48,806 nt of DNA from a virus: positions 1 through 48,806 of the IMG/VR virus record IMGVR_UViG_3300031539_000053. One strand, given 5' to 3'. The notes under the pieces were generated by a model, which saw only the letters and a list, made by a program, of their open reading frames with translations, was not told the DNA's origin and searched no databases. Position numbers and translations under genes: made by a program. This document shows positions 16,242 through 24,612 of this stretch, piece after piece; the stretch's first letter is position 1; each line of letters begins with the position of its first letter.

Positions 16242-17719
16242 CAGCGCCGCTTCTTACGGGGGCGTCCCATTGGAAAGTTGGTCAGCTCGCGAGCCTGCGA
16301 CTTGGTCAGCGCCACGCCGTTGACACTGCCGTACGGCGCAGATGGTGAGGCTGGCTTGAGGCTCGACTCTATGGTGCGCTTTGCTTTGAGTTCTGCAAGA
16401 TCGGCGCGCTGCTTCACCCACATCTGCTCGCGCTCCGCCGCATCAGCAGCAAGGCGGGCAGCGTTGTTCTTGTTCACGCGCGCGCCCCACTCGTTGGACT
16501 TCTTCAGCTTCTCAGTGAGGGCGTCAGGTGTCAGCGCAGGACCAGGAGCGAGCTTGCGCTCGCGCGAGATGATATCCGCTTCGCGCGAAGGAAGATTGCT
16601 GAGAGTTCGCCGATAGGGCTTCCCTGTAACTGGGTGCCGCTGTGCAGCGATGATCTCCGCTTCACGCTTCGTGGCGTCGTGCTTTGCCTTCTCGATCCGC
16701 TGGGCGTGCCTCTCGTCCTCGCGTGCACGCCTGACAGCCGCCGACGCCTGGTGCTCCTTCTCCGCCTGGGCCCACTTTGCCTTCGATGCCTCGGCGAGCG
16801 CCGCATCCCGCGACTTCATCAGGGAGCGATCTGCTACGGCCTCGCCATACTTCCCGCGATCCCAAACTTTCAACCCCATCTTGGAGTAGTCGCTGCTCCT
16901 GCCTGGGACCGGCTTGTTGGTCACGTTGGATGTGAGCATCGAGTGCCTGCCCGGCTTGAGCTTGATGCCACCTACTGGTTCGCGCTTGAAGAACTCGCGA
17001 AGCTGCTTGGGCTTGGCAGTTCCGTACCTTGGCACGTTGCCCATGGCTCGCGACTCGGCAGCAATAGCCGCTGCGTTGCGCGCTTGCGGGCCGTGCGCCG
17101 GCGATCCGAGAGCCCCACGCTGTTGTTCAATCTTCTGCCGCATCATGCGATCGTGCTTGGCCTTCTCAGCAGACGACATCGAGGCCGTGGAGCGGACGCT
17201 CTGCGATCCAATGGTAGTGGCACCAGCAGCGCGGGCTCGATCTTCCGCCAGCCGCTTACGCGCGTCGTCACGCTTCCACGTCTGCTCGCGCTTGTGGTCC
17301 CACGTGAGACCGCGACGCTCGAGGGTGGCCCCTGCTTTCTGCTTCCGCATCTCAGCAGAGGTCTGACGAACGGAGAGCTTGATGGGACGGGTGGCACCCG
17401 TAGTAGTGCGGCTGTACTTCGCGTCGAACTGCTTGGGTGTGAGCCCTTCGAACCCAGGTAGATCAGTACGCTTTGACGACGAGCCATAGGTCTTCTCGAA
17501 CGCCCTGCGCTTCTCGAGCTGAGACTGCTGACGAGGCAGCGACTTGGGCCGTGACGACATGGACGATGGGGCGAGCCCCTTGCCCTTGCCCAACGTGCGC
17601 CGCAGAGCGGCGTCACCAACAGCCGGCCCAGCCTTGCGCACGGCGAACTTGGACAGCTTGATCGGTGGCGTCTTCGGGCCACGATTGAAGAACGACTTGA
17701 GACCTTTGAGTGACGGCAT
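16241..17719 (-). CDS. Large very basic protein, paralogue of 17740-18321
   Basis: A 492-residue protein dominated by Arg, Lys, Ala and Ser, mostly disordered with helical stretches (EKAKHDRMMRQKIEQQRG, KAKWAQAEKEHQASAAV). The N-terminus MPSLKGLKSFFNRG and KFAVRKAGPAVGDAALRRTL and KGKGLAPS are shared with the next gene upstream, as is AEMRKQKAG (near 120). A GAAGGAA site precedes the ATG. Placement between portal and MuF, with extreme basicity, suggests a DNA-binding protein packaged inside the head or used in assembly. No enzyme motif is visible. Confidence 0.6.
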   Translation of the reverse strand: MPSLKGLKSFFNRGPKTPPIKLSKFAVRKAGPAVGDAALRRTLGKGKGLAPSSMSSRPKSLPRQQSQLEKRRAFEKTYGSSSKRTDLPGFEGLTPKQFDAKYSRTTTGATRPIKLSVRQTSAEMRKQKAGATLERRGLTWDHKREQTWKRDDARKRLAEDRARAAGATTIGSQSVRSTASMSSAEKAKHDRMMRQKIEQQRGALGSPAHGPQARNAAAIAAESRAMGNVPRYGTAKPKQLREFFKREPVGGIKLKPGRHSMLTSNVTNKPVPGRSSDYSKMGLKVWDRGKYGEAVADRSLMKSRDAALAEASKAKWAQAEKEHQASAAVRRAREDERHAQRIEKAKHDATKREAEIIAAQRHPVTGKPYRRTLSNLPSREADIISRERKLAPGPALTPDALTEKLKKSNEWGARVNKNNAARLAADAAEREQMWVKQRADLAELKAKRTIESSLKPASPSAPYGSVNGVALTKSQARELTNFPMGRPRKKRR

Positions 17720-17739
17720 GGGGATTCCTTCGGACTAGG

Positions 17740-18321
17740 TTATCGCTTCTTTTCCATCCGCGCGGCCGGCGTCGCGACACCCTTGATCAACACCCGCTCA
17801 CCGGCACTCGTCTTGGCGTAGTAGGACTGCCCCGCTTTCTGCTTCCGCATCTCGGCGATCGACTCAGCGGGGACGTGACCGGTGAAGGAGTTGACTGGAA
17901 GATTGCCGGTGAAGTCGCCGTGCTGGGTCCGCAGCTTCCGCTGCTCAGCAGCCTGGCCCTTGTAGCTCGATCGTGGGTGTGGCGTCTTGGCTTTGATCGC
18001 AGCCAACCGCTCCTTGCCAACCTGCTGTGCTGTCTTCCGCGCGGCCTTGGATGCGTCATAGACGGCTTTGTCCTTGGCCTTGTACGCCTCGAGCGTGACC
18101 TCCCCGCGAACCCTAATGTCGTGCTGCTTCTTCTGCAAAGGCGACATTGATGCGCGCGTCGACAGTAGTGACGGTGCGAGGCCCTTGCCGCGAGCAAGCG
18201 TCCGCGCCAGCGCCTCCCTCGCGACCGTCGGGCCTGCCTTACGGACAGCGAACTTCGGCAAGGAGATCTGCTTGACCTCTTGCTTGAAGAACGACTTGAG
18301 CTTCTTGAGCGAAGGAGGCAT
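17740..18321 (-). CDS. Very basic protein, short paralogue of 16241-17719
   Basis: A 193-residue protein sharing with its neighbour the N-terminal module (LKKLKSFFKQ, KFAVRKAGP, ALARTLARGKGLAPS) and the later AEMRKQKAG motif. Between these it has its own helical Lys/Ala section (AYKAKDKAVYDASKAARKTAQ). The pair probably arose by tandem duplication followed by growth of one copy. Start lies six bases after the upstream stop. Function unknown; virion-internal DNA-binding is the favoured idea. Confidence 0.6.
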   Translation of the reverse strand: MPPSLKKLKSFFKQEVKQISLPKFAVRKAGPTVAREALARTLARGKGLAPSLLSTRASMSPLQKKQHDIRVRGEVTLEAYKAKDKAVYDASKAARKTAQQVGKERLAAIKAKTPHPRSSYKGQAAEQRKLRTQHGDFTGNLPVNSFTGHVPAESIAEMRKQKAGQSYYAKTSAGERVLIKGVATPAARMEKKR

Positions 18322-18327
18322 GGACTT

Positions 18328-18753
18328 CTACGCGGTGATCAGACCCGCAACCTGGACCTGTGGCTTGTCTGCTCCAGGCCCGCGATCGATCTCGACGAGC
18401 ACGTAGGACGGGGCCTTCGCTGCCGCCTTCTCGAGCTCCTTCTGATGAACGCGACACGCGGTCACCTTGGAGAACATGACCATCGGTCCGAACGTGGTCG
18501 GCACGGCTGGGATGTACGGCCCAGCTTCGTTGGTCATCGCGATCATCGCGGCGAGCTTGGGCTGACGCTGGACGAACTCGTCGTGGAGCATCAGCATCTT
18601 GATCTGGATCACCGGGATGTTCTTGCACTTGGGCGCAGTGCAGGCCTGCCGGAAGCCGTGCTTGGCGTGAACTTCCTGCGCCGTGGCGACTCCGCCGAAC
18701 AGCTTCTCCCTGTGGATCTTCTCGCCTCTCGGCTTCGGGTCGCGTGGGCTCAT
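18328..18753 (-). CDS. Hypothetical protein with Cys pair, likely leaderless
   Basis: A 141-residue protein. CTAPKC near residues 38-43 could be half of a metal site, with H-rich surroundings (VHAKHGFRQ). The middle has IPVIQIKMLMLHDEFVQ and a segment GPYIPAVPTTFGPMVMF. No ribosome binding site precedes the ATG; a TAGCGT box lies exactly 7 bases upstream. It begins the transcript carrying the basic paralogues. I do not recognise the family. Confidence 0.5.
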   Translation of the reverse strand: MSPRDPKPRGEKIHREKLFGGVATAQEVHAKHGFRQACTAPKCKNIPVIQIKMLMLHDEFVQRQPKLAAMIAMTNEAGPYIPAVPTTFGPMVMFSKVTACRVHQKELEKAAAKAPSYVLVEIDRGPGADKPQVQVAGLITA

Positions 18754-18760
18754 AGCTAGG

Positions 18761-18790
18761 ACGCTAGCACCGCCTGTCCTCCCCTGTACA
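18761..18790 (-). promoter_or_regulatory. Sigma70-like promoter with leaderless start
   Basis: TGTACA (18785-18790), 18-base spacer, TAGCGT (18761-18766), then 7 bases to the ATG at 18753. It lies in the 109-base gap between 18753 and 18863, which holds nothing else that I can see. Confidence 0.5.
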
Positions 18791-18862
18791 CGACGATTGG
18801 CCAGTCCGTCGGTGCTGGGAAGGGGTGCGGCTCGGCGCGCTGTGAGGGGTGGACGTTTGGCG

Positions 18863-19153
18863 TCACTCCCACGGCTCGCGGGTGCGGTAGATCTCGAACT
18901 TGAACGGGTAGGTCCACGCTGCCAGCTTCACGAGGCAGTAGAACAGGAAGAACCGCCAGCGCCTGAACGGCCTCGGCGGCTCGACCTCCACAGCCAACGT
19001 GAGGGCGTACTCCTTGTGGCGCTCCGGGGCCGGGACCCCTAGCGGTGACTCGAGCGGTGCGGCATCTGCGACCAAGTGGTCCTGTGCCACCAGCGCCAGG
19101 TCCGGGTCGTAGGCGGCGCGCGCCATCGCGAGCTCTGCCTCCCACGGCGTCAC
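18863..19153 (-). CDS. Small protein with hydrophobic C-terminal segment, 96 aa
   Basis: The GTG start at 19153 overlaps the stop of the protease-like gene (GTGA). The product opens with MTPWEAELAMARAAYDPDLA and near its end has a membrane-like segment RFFLFYCLVKLAAWTYPF flanked by charges. It could be a single-pass membrane or virion protein translated with the protease-like gene. Two longer alternative frames over the same DNA look like shadows. Confidence 0.45.
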   Translation of the reverse strand: MTPWEAELAMARAAYDPDLALVAQDHLVADAAPLESPLGVPAPERHKEYALTLAVEVEPPRPFRRWRFFLFYCLVKLAAWTYPFKFEIYRTREPWE

Positions 19154-19635
19154 GGTGACACCACGATGGCGTAGTAGGGTCGGTCCTCGTCCGGGAAGCG
19201 CCAGCGGCGCATCAGGTCGGCGAAGCTGATCACCTCCTCGTGTGGTGGCTCCTCGGCTGGATCGATCATCATCACAGTCTCTCCGTCGTCGGTTCCAGTG
19301 ATCGCCACCCAGTGATCCCACTGGTCGACACAGAGCAACGCGGGGTGGCCCATCTGGAGATGACTGACGAGGCGGCTCCACGCACCTGCACGACCGCTGG
19401 TCCAGATGACCTCGGCCGTAAAGCCCAGTGACTCGATGGCGTCGAGGAGGCCGTGCTCATCGGTGCCGTCCACGAAGCTGGTGTCAGCCATCGCCCGGAC
19501 CTCGCGCTCGGAGATGTCGAGGCCGAGGATAGCCAGCGCGTTGACCAAGGCCCCTGGCCCGCACGACCACGCGCGCTCTTGTGCGTGCCCTGCTTGGGTA
19601 CGCACGAGCTCGGCGATCTGCGCAGACGAGGCCAT
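19150..19635 (-). CDS. C39-like/papain-fold cysteine protease
   Basis: A 161-residue protein with the peptidase C39-like layout: catalytic Cys in SCGPGALVNALAILGL (C25), catalytic His in DHWVAITG (H108) and a downstream Asp in MMIDPAEEP (D125). The spacing of about 80 residues and the W-x-A-I following His match the fold. Located beside portal and basic proteins, it may process a virion protein, or act as a host-directed peptidase. It lacks a signal peptide. Family call is good; substrate is unknown. Confidence 0.65.
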   Translation of the reverse strand: MASSAQIAELVRTQAGHAQERAWSCGPGALVNALAILGLDISEREVRAMADTSFVDGTDEHGLLDAIESLGFTAEVIWTSGRAGAWSRLVSHLQMGHPALLCVDQWDHWVAITGTDDGETVMMIDPAEEPPHEEVISFADLMRRWRFPDEDRPYYAIVVSP

Positions 19636-19641
19636 AGGCTT

Positions 19642-20262
19642 TCAGCGCCCACCTTTGCGCTTGTCCAGCGCAGCCCGCTCGCGTCGATTGTAGATGCCTA
19701 GGTTTTTGGCTTTGTGCGCCGCTGCCTTGTTGCGGGCGAGCTCGGCGCGCCCAACAGGTTCAAACCGTGGCGGCGGTGGCATCCCAGGAGGCAGCTTGCC
19801 GCCGAGGGCGCTGAGCCCTCGGCGGAGAGACTTCGGCACGCTCATGTCCTTGCTCGCCGCGCGAGCAGCGGTAGGGGATGCACCCTTCGCAAGGTTCCCG
19901 TGCTCGATCATCTTGGCTTCGTGCCTGTTCAACGTGGCGCGGCTGCGCATATCAGCCGGTAATGCTGAGAGGCGGTCTCGCTCGGCCTTGTGAAACGCCG
20001 ACTGCGCCGCATCAGCCGAGTTGCGGAGCGACGGCCCTTGGTTCGTCACGCGGCGCGCGTCGGTGTACTTCGGGATCGAAGGCAGCGGCGACGACGACAC
20101 CTGCGGAAGCCTGGTCGCGGTCATCGCGCGACCAGGCAGCGGCCCACGGGTGCGCTCGCGTTCTTTCCTTGCGAAGCGTGCCCACCCGTCTTCCTTCTGA
20201 GCTGAGACCAGTGCCTTGATCCCCTTGGGATTGACCTTCTTCTTGAGGAGCTTTCCGAACAT
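19642..20262 (-). CDS. Very basic head-region protein, 206 aa
   Basis: A basic, mostly disordered protein opening MFGKLLKKKVNPKGIKALV, directly after the portal. It has many Arg/Lys/Ser and a C-terminus ending NRRERAALDKRKGGR. It shares the general character but not an obvious alignable module with the 16241/17740 pair. GAAGGA upstream of the ATG may serve as ribosome binding site. It could belong to the same group of head-internal proteins. Confidence 0.55.
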   Translation of the reverse strand: MFGKLLKKKVNPKGIKALVSAQKEDGWARFARKERERTRGPLPGRAMTATRLPQVSSSPLPSIPKYTDARRVTNQGPSLRNSADAAQSAFHKAERDRLSALPADMRSRATLNRHEAKMIEHGNLAKGASPTAARAASKDMSVPKSLRRGLSALGGKLPPGMPPPPRFEPVGRAELARNKAAAHKAKNLGIYNRRERAALDKRKGGR

Positions 20263-20265
20263 GAC

Positions 20266-22179
20266 CTACTGTCCTTCCGTCGGGGCCGGCGGGCTTCCGA
20301 CATCCTCGTCTTCGGGTGTGTCGTCCGTCGTGTCGTCAGGTTTGGTTGCGTTGGCGGCGGCGGCGTTGACCATCTTCGTGGCCACCTCACGCGGGACAGG
20401 GAAGCCGACGATGATGATCTCGATCGCCGCGATAGCGGGAAGCTCGCCCAACGCAACCGACTTGACGAGGTCGGCAAGGGCAGTGACCTGCGCGCCGTTG
20501 AGCGCCACGTCCTGCTTCTTGTCTGGCGTTTCGCCACCCATGTCAACGCCGGGGGCGTTGAGCTCGTCACGCTCCGGCCCTTCGAGCGCCATCCGCTCGA
20601 TCTCTGCCTGCGCCTGACCAGTGGCCGACTTGATGGAGGCCACGGACTTGCTCACATCCTCGAGCTGGAAGAACGGTGCGATGAACTTGGTGGCGGCTGC
20701 GTCGTCGATCAGCTCTGCCATACGTGCACCAGAAGCAGCCTGCACCGCCATGTTCGCGTCGTTCAACGACGGCTCGAAGTACGGCGGCCACGCGAGGTCT
20801 GCCTGGAACGGGCCCTTGCCGAGCTTCTGCGTCTGACCGTCACTGGTCTTCGGTAGGCGGATCTCGAAGCGCGTGATCTTCCCATCCGCGAGGCGAGGCT
20901 TCGTGAGCTGGACCGCTGCAACGAGCACCATGTTGATCAGTCGCTTCACACCCATCTCACCGTACTGCTCGCGGAACGTGTCCGCGCGGGCGAGCATGGC
21001 TGCGAAGTTCCGCTCGACCTCGGTCGCGGTCTTCTGGCCGTCAGGCTGTTCGAGGACGCACTGGGCGACCTCGAGCGCCATATCCTTGTAGAGCTGAGCC
21101 TGCTCACGCGCTTGCATGATGCCGCCACCGCTCATCTCCATGTACTGGGCGGAGCCACCAGCAGGCAGCTTGAGCGCGTTCTGAGATCCCTTGCGGATCT
21201 CACCCATCTGCGCGTCCGTGGTGACGACAACGGTTGGATCACAGTTCGCGAGGACACCGCGCTCACTCTGTGAGAGCAGACGGTCGACGGCCTCGGCGAG
21301 TTCGTAGACGCCCATGCAGTCAGGGTCACCGTCGATCTCCGTGTCCCCAGGCTGGTTCTGGATCCAGACGACGGGGCAGAACCCGAGCCCGTGCTGCACC
21401 GTCGCGGCGATCTTCCAGGAAGGGTTAGGGTTCGTCGGGTCGACGCGGACGGGCTCGAAGATCGTGTCGGTCTTGGTGTCGATCACGCGCCGATACCAGA
21501 AGTCGACCTCGACCCACTCGCCGCTCTCACGATCCTGCACCTCGTGCTTGAACGTGTGCCTGTATTCGATCGAGCCGAGCAACAGGTTGGAACGATCGAT
21601 GAACTTGGGGATGCACCAGCGCGAGTCGAAGACCTCGAACATCGGCCGACCGCTGACGAGCTTGAACCCGACCACGGCTGTCCCAGTAGCGCCGCCGTAG
21701 GTCCGCGCCTGCATCATCGCTGGCCACAGGCGACCGACCTCGACGACCGCATTCACGAAGTCCTCGGTCTGCTTGTCCCCCGCAACGGTGATCCGCGGGT
21801 GCCGCTTCTGGCCGAAGAGGAGCGACGTGAACCGATCGACGATCACCTTGCAGAGGTGGTACGGCGTCGTAGGTCGGCGGAACTGGATCGGAAGCGTCTC
21901 GCTGTTCGCGATGTAGAACCCAGGCGGAACGTAGCCGGCCAGGGCGATCGAGTCGCGCTCGGAGGAGCCGACCACCCGCGAACCATCCCACGCGACCCTG
22001 CGTGGGGCGTACTGCTCGCAGCGGTAGTGGGCCCACCGCTTGTCCAGCGTCTGCTGCCGCGGCGAGAGGCTGAGCTTGCCTACACGCCCTGGATTGGAGG
22101 AGTCGGTGTCGTCACCAATGCCGAGCTGAGCAGCGGCAGCAACCGCGGCGGCGGTGCCCCCATATCCAGTGAGTGCCAT
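20266..22179 (-). CDS. Portal protein
   Basis: A 637-residue protein. Recognisable blocks include YHLCKVIVDRFTSLLFGQK (stem side), QARTYGGATGTAVVGFKL, GFCPVVWIQNQPGD and ELAEAVDRLLSQSERGVLA, all typical of the T4/SPP1-like portal fold used with MuF-type proteins. The C-terminus has an ALADLVKSVALGELP-like helix and an acidic Pro-rich tail. The ATG has no ribosome binding site but carries TAGGCT 6 bases upstream. The large terminase gene lies about 4.4 kb upstream rather than next to it. Confidence 0.85.
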   Translation of the reverse strand: MALTGYGGTAAAVAAAAQLGIGDDTDSSNPGRVGKLSLSPRQQTLDKRWAHYRCEQYAPRRVAWDGSRVVGSSERDSIALAGYVPPGFYIANSETLPIQFRRPTTPYHLCKVIVDRFTSLLFGQKRHPRITVAGDKQTEDFVNAVVEVGRLWPAMMQARTYGGATGTAVVGFKLVSGRPMFEVFDSRWCIPKFIDRSNLLLGSIEYRHTFKHEVQDRESGEWVEVDFWYRRVIDTKTDTIFEPVRVDPTNPNPSWKIAATVQHGLGFCPVVWIQNQPGDTEIDGDPDCMGVYELAEAVDRLLSQSERGVLANCDPTVVVTTDAQMGEIRKGSQNALKLPAGGSAQYMEMSGGGIMQAREQAQLYKDMALEVAQCVLEQPDGQKTATEVERNFAAMLARADTFREQYGEMGVKRLINMVLVAAVQLTKPRLADGKITRFEIRLPKTSDGQTQKLGKGPFQADLAWPPYFEPSLNDANMAVQAASGARMAELIDDAAATKFIAPFFQLEDVSKSVASIKSATGQAQAEIERMALEGPERDELNAPGVDMGGETPDKKQDVALNGAQVTALADLVKSVALGELPAIAAIEIIIVGFPVPREVATKMVNAAAANATKPDDTTDDTPEDEDVGSPPAPTEGQ

Positions 22180-22185
22180 GTGGCC

Positions 22186-22191
22186 AGCCTA
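22186..22191 (-). promoter_or_regulatory. Leaderless -10-like box before the portal gene
   Basis: TAGGCT followed by exactly 6 bases and the portal ATG. No convincing -35 is seen. Identical TAGGCT-N6-ATG arrangements precede the endolysin and the 30036 gene. Confidence 0.4.
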
Positions 22192-22212
22192 CAACGGAGG
22201 GCAGGGTGTGGG

Positions 22213-22473
22213 CTACGACTTGCGAGGCTTGCGCTCGACGCGCCCAGCTTGGTCATCGGCCAGCGCCCGGTCCAGCGGCGACTTCACTGGAGGGGTCGGG
22301 GCGGTTGCAGGCCCTGGGGCCACAAGCTGGAGCACCACCTCCATGTCCGCGACGTACTTCGCAGCGTAGATGGTGGGCGGCTGCCCACCAACACCGACTG
22401 AAGCGATGACTTCCTTGTAATAGGCGACGTCCTTGACGATCTGGGACAGGCGCTCATCGTGGGCGTTGGGCAT
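22213..22473 (-). CDS. Small hypothetical protein, 86 aa
   Basis: The ATG at 22473 (MPNAHDERLSQIVKDVAYY) follows GAAGGG; a TTG six codons earlier is an alternative. The product has an N-terminal helical region and a proline-rich C-terminus (APGPATAPTPPVKSP) ending in basic residues. It overlaps the upstream gene by 20 bases. Position after the lysin suggests a lysis or packaging accessory, but nothing confirms it. Confidence 0.45.
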   Translation of the reverse strand: MPNAHDERLSQIVKDVAYYKEVIASVGVGGQPPTIYAAKYVADMEVVLQLVAPGPATAPTPPVKSPLDRALADDQAGRVERKPRKS

Positions 22474-22714
22474 CGAGGATTTTCCCTTCAAGTTCGACGA
22501 ACCACTCTGGTTGGTCGGTCAGGAGATGGACGCGGGCTCCATCGCTCGAGGCGTAGTACCACACCACGTCCACCTCCCCAAGGCTGGTTAGGATCTGGAC
22601 ACGCTCGAAGGTCACGAAGGCGACCGAGACCGCATAGAGCGCGCCCCCCAGCTTGCCTCCTCGCACGTTGATGGGGAGCTTGAGGTCCGCGATCTGCTGC
22701 GGCGTAAGCGGCAT
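22454..22714 (-). CDS. Small hypothetical protein, 86 aa
   Basis: The ATG at 22714 overlaps the endolysin stop (TGATG). The product begins MPLTPQQIADLKLPI and has a beta-rich middle (YAVSVAFVTFERVQILTSL) and VVWYYASS. No transmembrane helix of holin type is clear. Coupling to the endolysin suggests joint expression. Unknown family. Confidence 0.5.
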   Translation of the reverse strand: MPLTPQQIADLKLPINVRGGKLGGALYAVSVAFVTFERVQILTSLGEVDVVWYYASSDGARVHLLTDQPEWFVELEGKILDAQRPR

Positions 22715-23415
22715 CAGTATTTGATCCCAACACGGCGTGGGTCCCACGCCTCTGGAATTGGGTAGCCGTCGTTCAGCTTGAAGCCTTTCCCTCCGTCTGT
22801 CAGTCCGAGCTCAGCCGACATGGCAAGGGCGACCTCCTTCCAGATCGCAGATCCAGGGTCATTGCGGCGAGTGCTGCTCGACTGGCGATGCGCCACGAGC
22901 GCGCGGCAGTCCGCCCCCCTACCAGTCAAGGTGTCGTCGATCCATCGGATGGTCTGCTTGGATGCCATGACTGTCTCAGATGTCAGCGCGAGCCCGCGCT
23001 CGCGAGTTGGGGTGCTGGGATCATCCCAGACTGTCGACGGGTCGCCGTCCACACCGGCGTAGAGCCCGTCGATCTCGATGCCAACAGTGCCGGCGTTCCA
23101 GCCATTGCCGTGAACGACCAAGCGATTGAAGTCGTGGAGCCAGATGACCTTGCCAGACCTGGTGACGCCGACGTGGGCGCCGACGGTGTCCCATCGCTCA
23201 GGCCTCTCGCCAAGAACACAAGCGGTCTGGTGCAGGCAGATGCCAGTGACCTGCGCCCACGGCCGATCACGGACCTTCCACTTGCCTCCAGGTCCGTGCG
23301 CCTGTGCGGCGGTCTTGCGGCGGTCGTGGAACTCGACACCAGGCATCGAGGGCGCTGGTGTTGGTAGTGCGAGCCTGCCCTTGAGGAGGTTGATCAGCGT
23401 GTCGAGCCACGTCAT
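22714..23415 (-). CDS. N-acetylmuramoyl-L-alanine amidase endolysin (Amidase_2 type)
   Basis: A 233-residue enzyme cleaving the bond between MurNAc and L-alanine in peptidoglycan. Zinc/catalytic residues are seen in GICLHQTA (H62), VVHGNGWNAGTVGIEIDG (His near 102, with the conserved E) and VAHRQSSSTRRNDPG (late His and D-P-G), the pattern common in actinophage lysin A amidase domains. No separate cell-wall binding domain is evident, and no signal peptide, so a holin would be needed. The start has no ribosome binding site but a TAGGCT box 6 bases upstream. Confidence 0.82.
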   Translation of the reverse strand: MTWLDTLINLLKGRLALPTPAPSMPGVEFHDRRKTAAQAHGPGGKWKVRDRPWAQVTGICLHQTACVLGERPERWDTVGAHVGVTRSGKVIWLHDFNRLVVHGNGWNAGTVGIEIDGLYAGVDGDPSTVWDDPSTPTRERGLALTSETVMASKQTIRWIDDTLTGRGADCRALVAHRQSSSTRRNDPGSAIWKEVALAMSAELGLTDGGKGFKLNDGYPIPEAWDPRRVGIKY

Positions 23416-23421
23416 CCACAG

Positions 23422-23427
23422 AGCCTA
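23422..23427 (-). promoter_or_regulatory. Leaderless -10-like box before the endolysin
   Basis: TAGGCT, 6 bases, then ATG. The TAG is also the stop codon of the upstream gene, so part of the match is shared with coding constraint. No clear -35. Confidence 0.38.
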
Positions 23428-23631
23428 GCTCTTTTCCTGCCGCAGCGGAACCAAGGCCATCGCGGGGTCGAAGGAGCCGGACATCAGTGCCATCACGAAC
23501 TGCTGAGGGTTGACGTGCCACTCAGCGCATAGGCTCGCGACGAGGTGGACGAGCACGTTCAACACGAGCTCAGGCTCCTCGCCATGTATGGCTAAGCCGA
23601 GCTTCTCCATCATGCGGTCGACGTCGTTCAT
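23425..23631 (-). CDS. Small hydrophobic-helical protein, 68 aa
   Basis: The ATG at 23631 has an AAGGAG site at 6 bases. The product (MNDVDRMMEKLGLAIHGEE, then LVLNVLVHLVASLCAEW and FVMALMSGSFDPAMALV) has two hydrophobic stretches and lies directly before the endolysin. A holin-like role was considered, but the segments contain His/Glu and look amphipathic, so this is open. Confidence 0.45.
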   Translation of the reverse strand: MNDVDRMMEKLGLAIHGEEPELVLNVLVHLVASLCAEWHVNPQQFVMALMSGSFDPAMALVPLRQEKS

Positions 23632-23641
23632 AGGTGCTCCT

Positions 23642-24202
23642 TCACATCAGATCTCGAATGAGGATGATCGCGGCCTCCAGGCCGTCGTCCTCGAACATCG
23701 CCTGTGTCATCGCGCTCGAAGCAGCGGCGCGGATGATCTTCGCGCGAAGCTGGATGGGGATGACAAGAATGTAATCAGCCGGGAGGCCCTCGGCGACTCG
23801 TCGGCGCGCACCACGTGTGCCCACACGCTTCGACTTGTGACCGCAGCCGAGCTTGGTGATCAGGGCCTGGTCCTCCATCAGCCGACGGGCCATCGTACAA
23901 GCCCACTGCGGTGCGATGGGGCTGGGCATCACAGTCTCGACGGCAGTGTACTCGACGCCATGCTTACCTGGGACCGGGCCGCCCCAGCTCTTCGACAGGA
24001 ACGGTAGCTGTTTGACCACGCCAGCGTGCCGAAGTACATCGGTGTCTCTGCCCGGCCAGCGGTATCCATGATCGTACATCCACCGCCGACTCCTCCTATC
24101 GACGCACTGCGGCTTGTGCTCACCGTGATTCGCGAAGTCGCGCGCGCGCATCTCGACGCCACACCACGAACACTCGCGTGTGAATTCGTTCTTGCGGCTC
24201 AC
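23642..24202 (-). CDS. Zinc-finger-like hypothetical protein, 186 aa
   Basis: A GTG start overlaps the previous stop (GTGA). The N-terminus has a likely zinc site: CSWCGVEMRARDFANHGEH followed by QC (C11, C14, H, C33 region). The remainder is basic and helical, ending LEAAIILIRDLM. It could bind DNA or RNA. It is in the small-gene run between lysin and regulators and belongs to no family I can name. Confidence 0.5.
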   Translation of the reverse strand: MSRKNEFTRECSWCGVEMRARDFANHGEHKPQCVDRRSRRWMYDHGYRWPGRDTDVLRHAGVVKQLPFLSKSWGGPVPGKHGVEYTAVETVMPSPIAPQWACTMARRLMEDQALITKLGCGHKSKRVGTRGARRRVAEGLPADYILVIPIQLRAKIIRAAASSAMTQAMFEDDGLEAAIILIRDLM

Positions 24203-24576
24203 ACACCACCGCAGTCACACCGAACGGTTCGGCGAGAGATGACCGTCGCACAGTGGGCCGCATGCGGATACATTGAAGTCATGCTGTCATCATCACCATC
24301 GTGTGCGAGGCGCGACGCTGCGATCTCGGTGAGAAGCTCCTCCATCTTCGAGGTTTGCGAATCGATCGCGACGCGCGTTCGCATCGAGGCGTCAGCGATG
24401 GTGAGCTGAAGCTGGGCGTTGCCAGGTGGGTTGCAGAACCAGCTCGCTGTCGTGACGCCGGGGATCTCGTATCGGTACTCTGATTTGCCCCCAGCCGACA
24501 CGGCCAAGTAGACGTGGGTGCCGCCACTGGTGCCGTCGGATACGATCTCCACCCATGATCGAAAAAGCTCTGCCAT
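24199..24576 (-). CDS. Hypothetical protein, 125 aa, behind the two-box element
   Basis: The ATG at 24576 lies 7 bases after an AACAAGGC box of the repeated start element. The product begins MAELFRSWVEIVSDGTSG, is beta-rich in its first half (THVYLAVSAGGKSEYRYEI), helical later, and ends with a CDC motif (TVRCDCGGV). No family recognised. Confidence 0.5.
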   Translation of the reverse strand: MAELFRSWVEIVSDGTSGGTHVYLAVSAGGKSEYRYEIPGVTTASWFCNPPGNAQLQLTIADASMRTRVAIDSQTSKMEELLTEIAASRLAHDGDDDSMTSMYPHAAHCATVISRRTVRCDCGGV

Positions 24577-24583
24577 AACCTAT

Positions 24584-24612
24584 GCCTTGTTAGGGGCGGT
24601 GCAAGTTCCTAC
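24584..24612 (-). promoter_or_regulatory. Two-box start element, copy 1
   Basis: Minus strand GTAGGAA (24606-24612), 14 bases, AACAAGGC (24584-24591), then 7 bases to ATG 24576. The first box abuts the TAG stop of the upstream gene. See the repeated-element finding. Confidence 0.6.
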
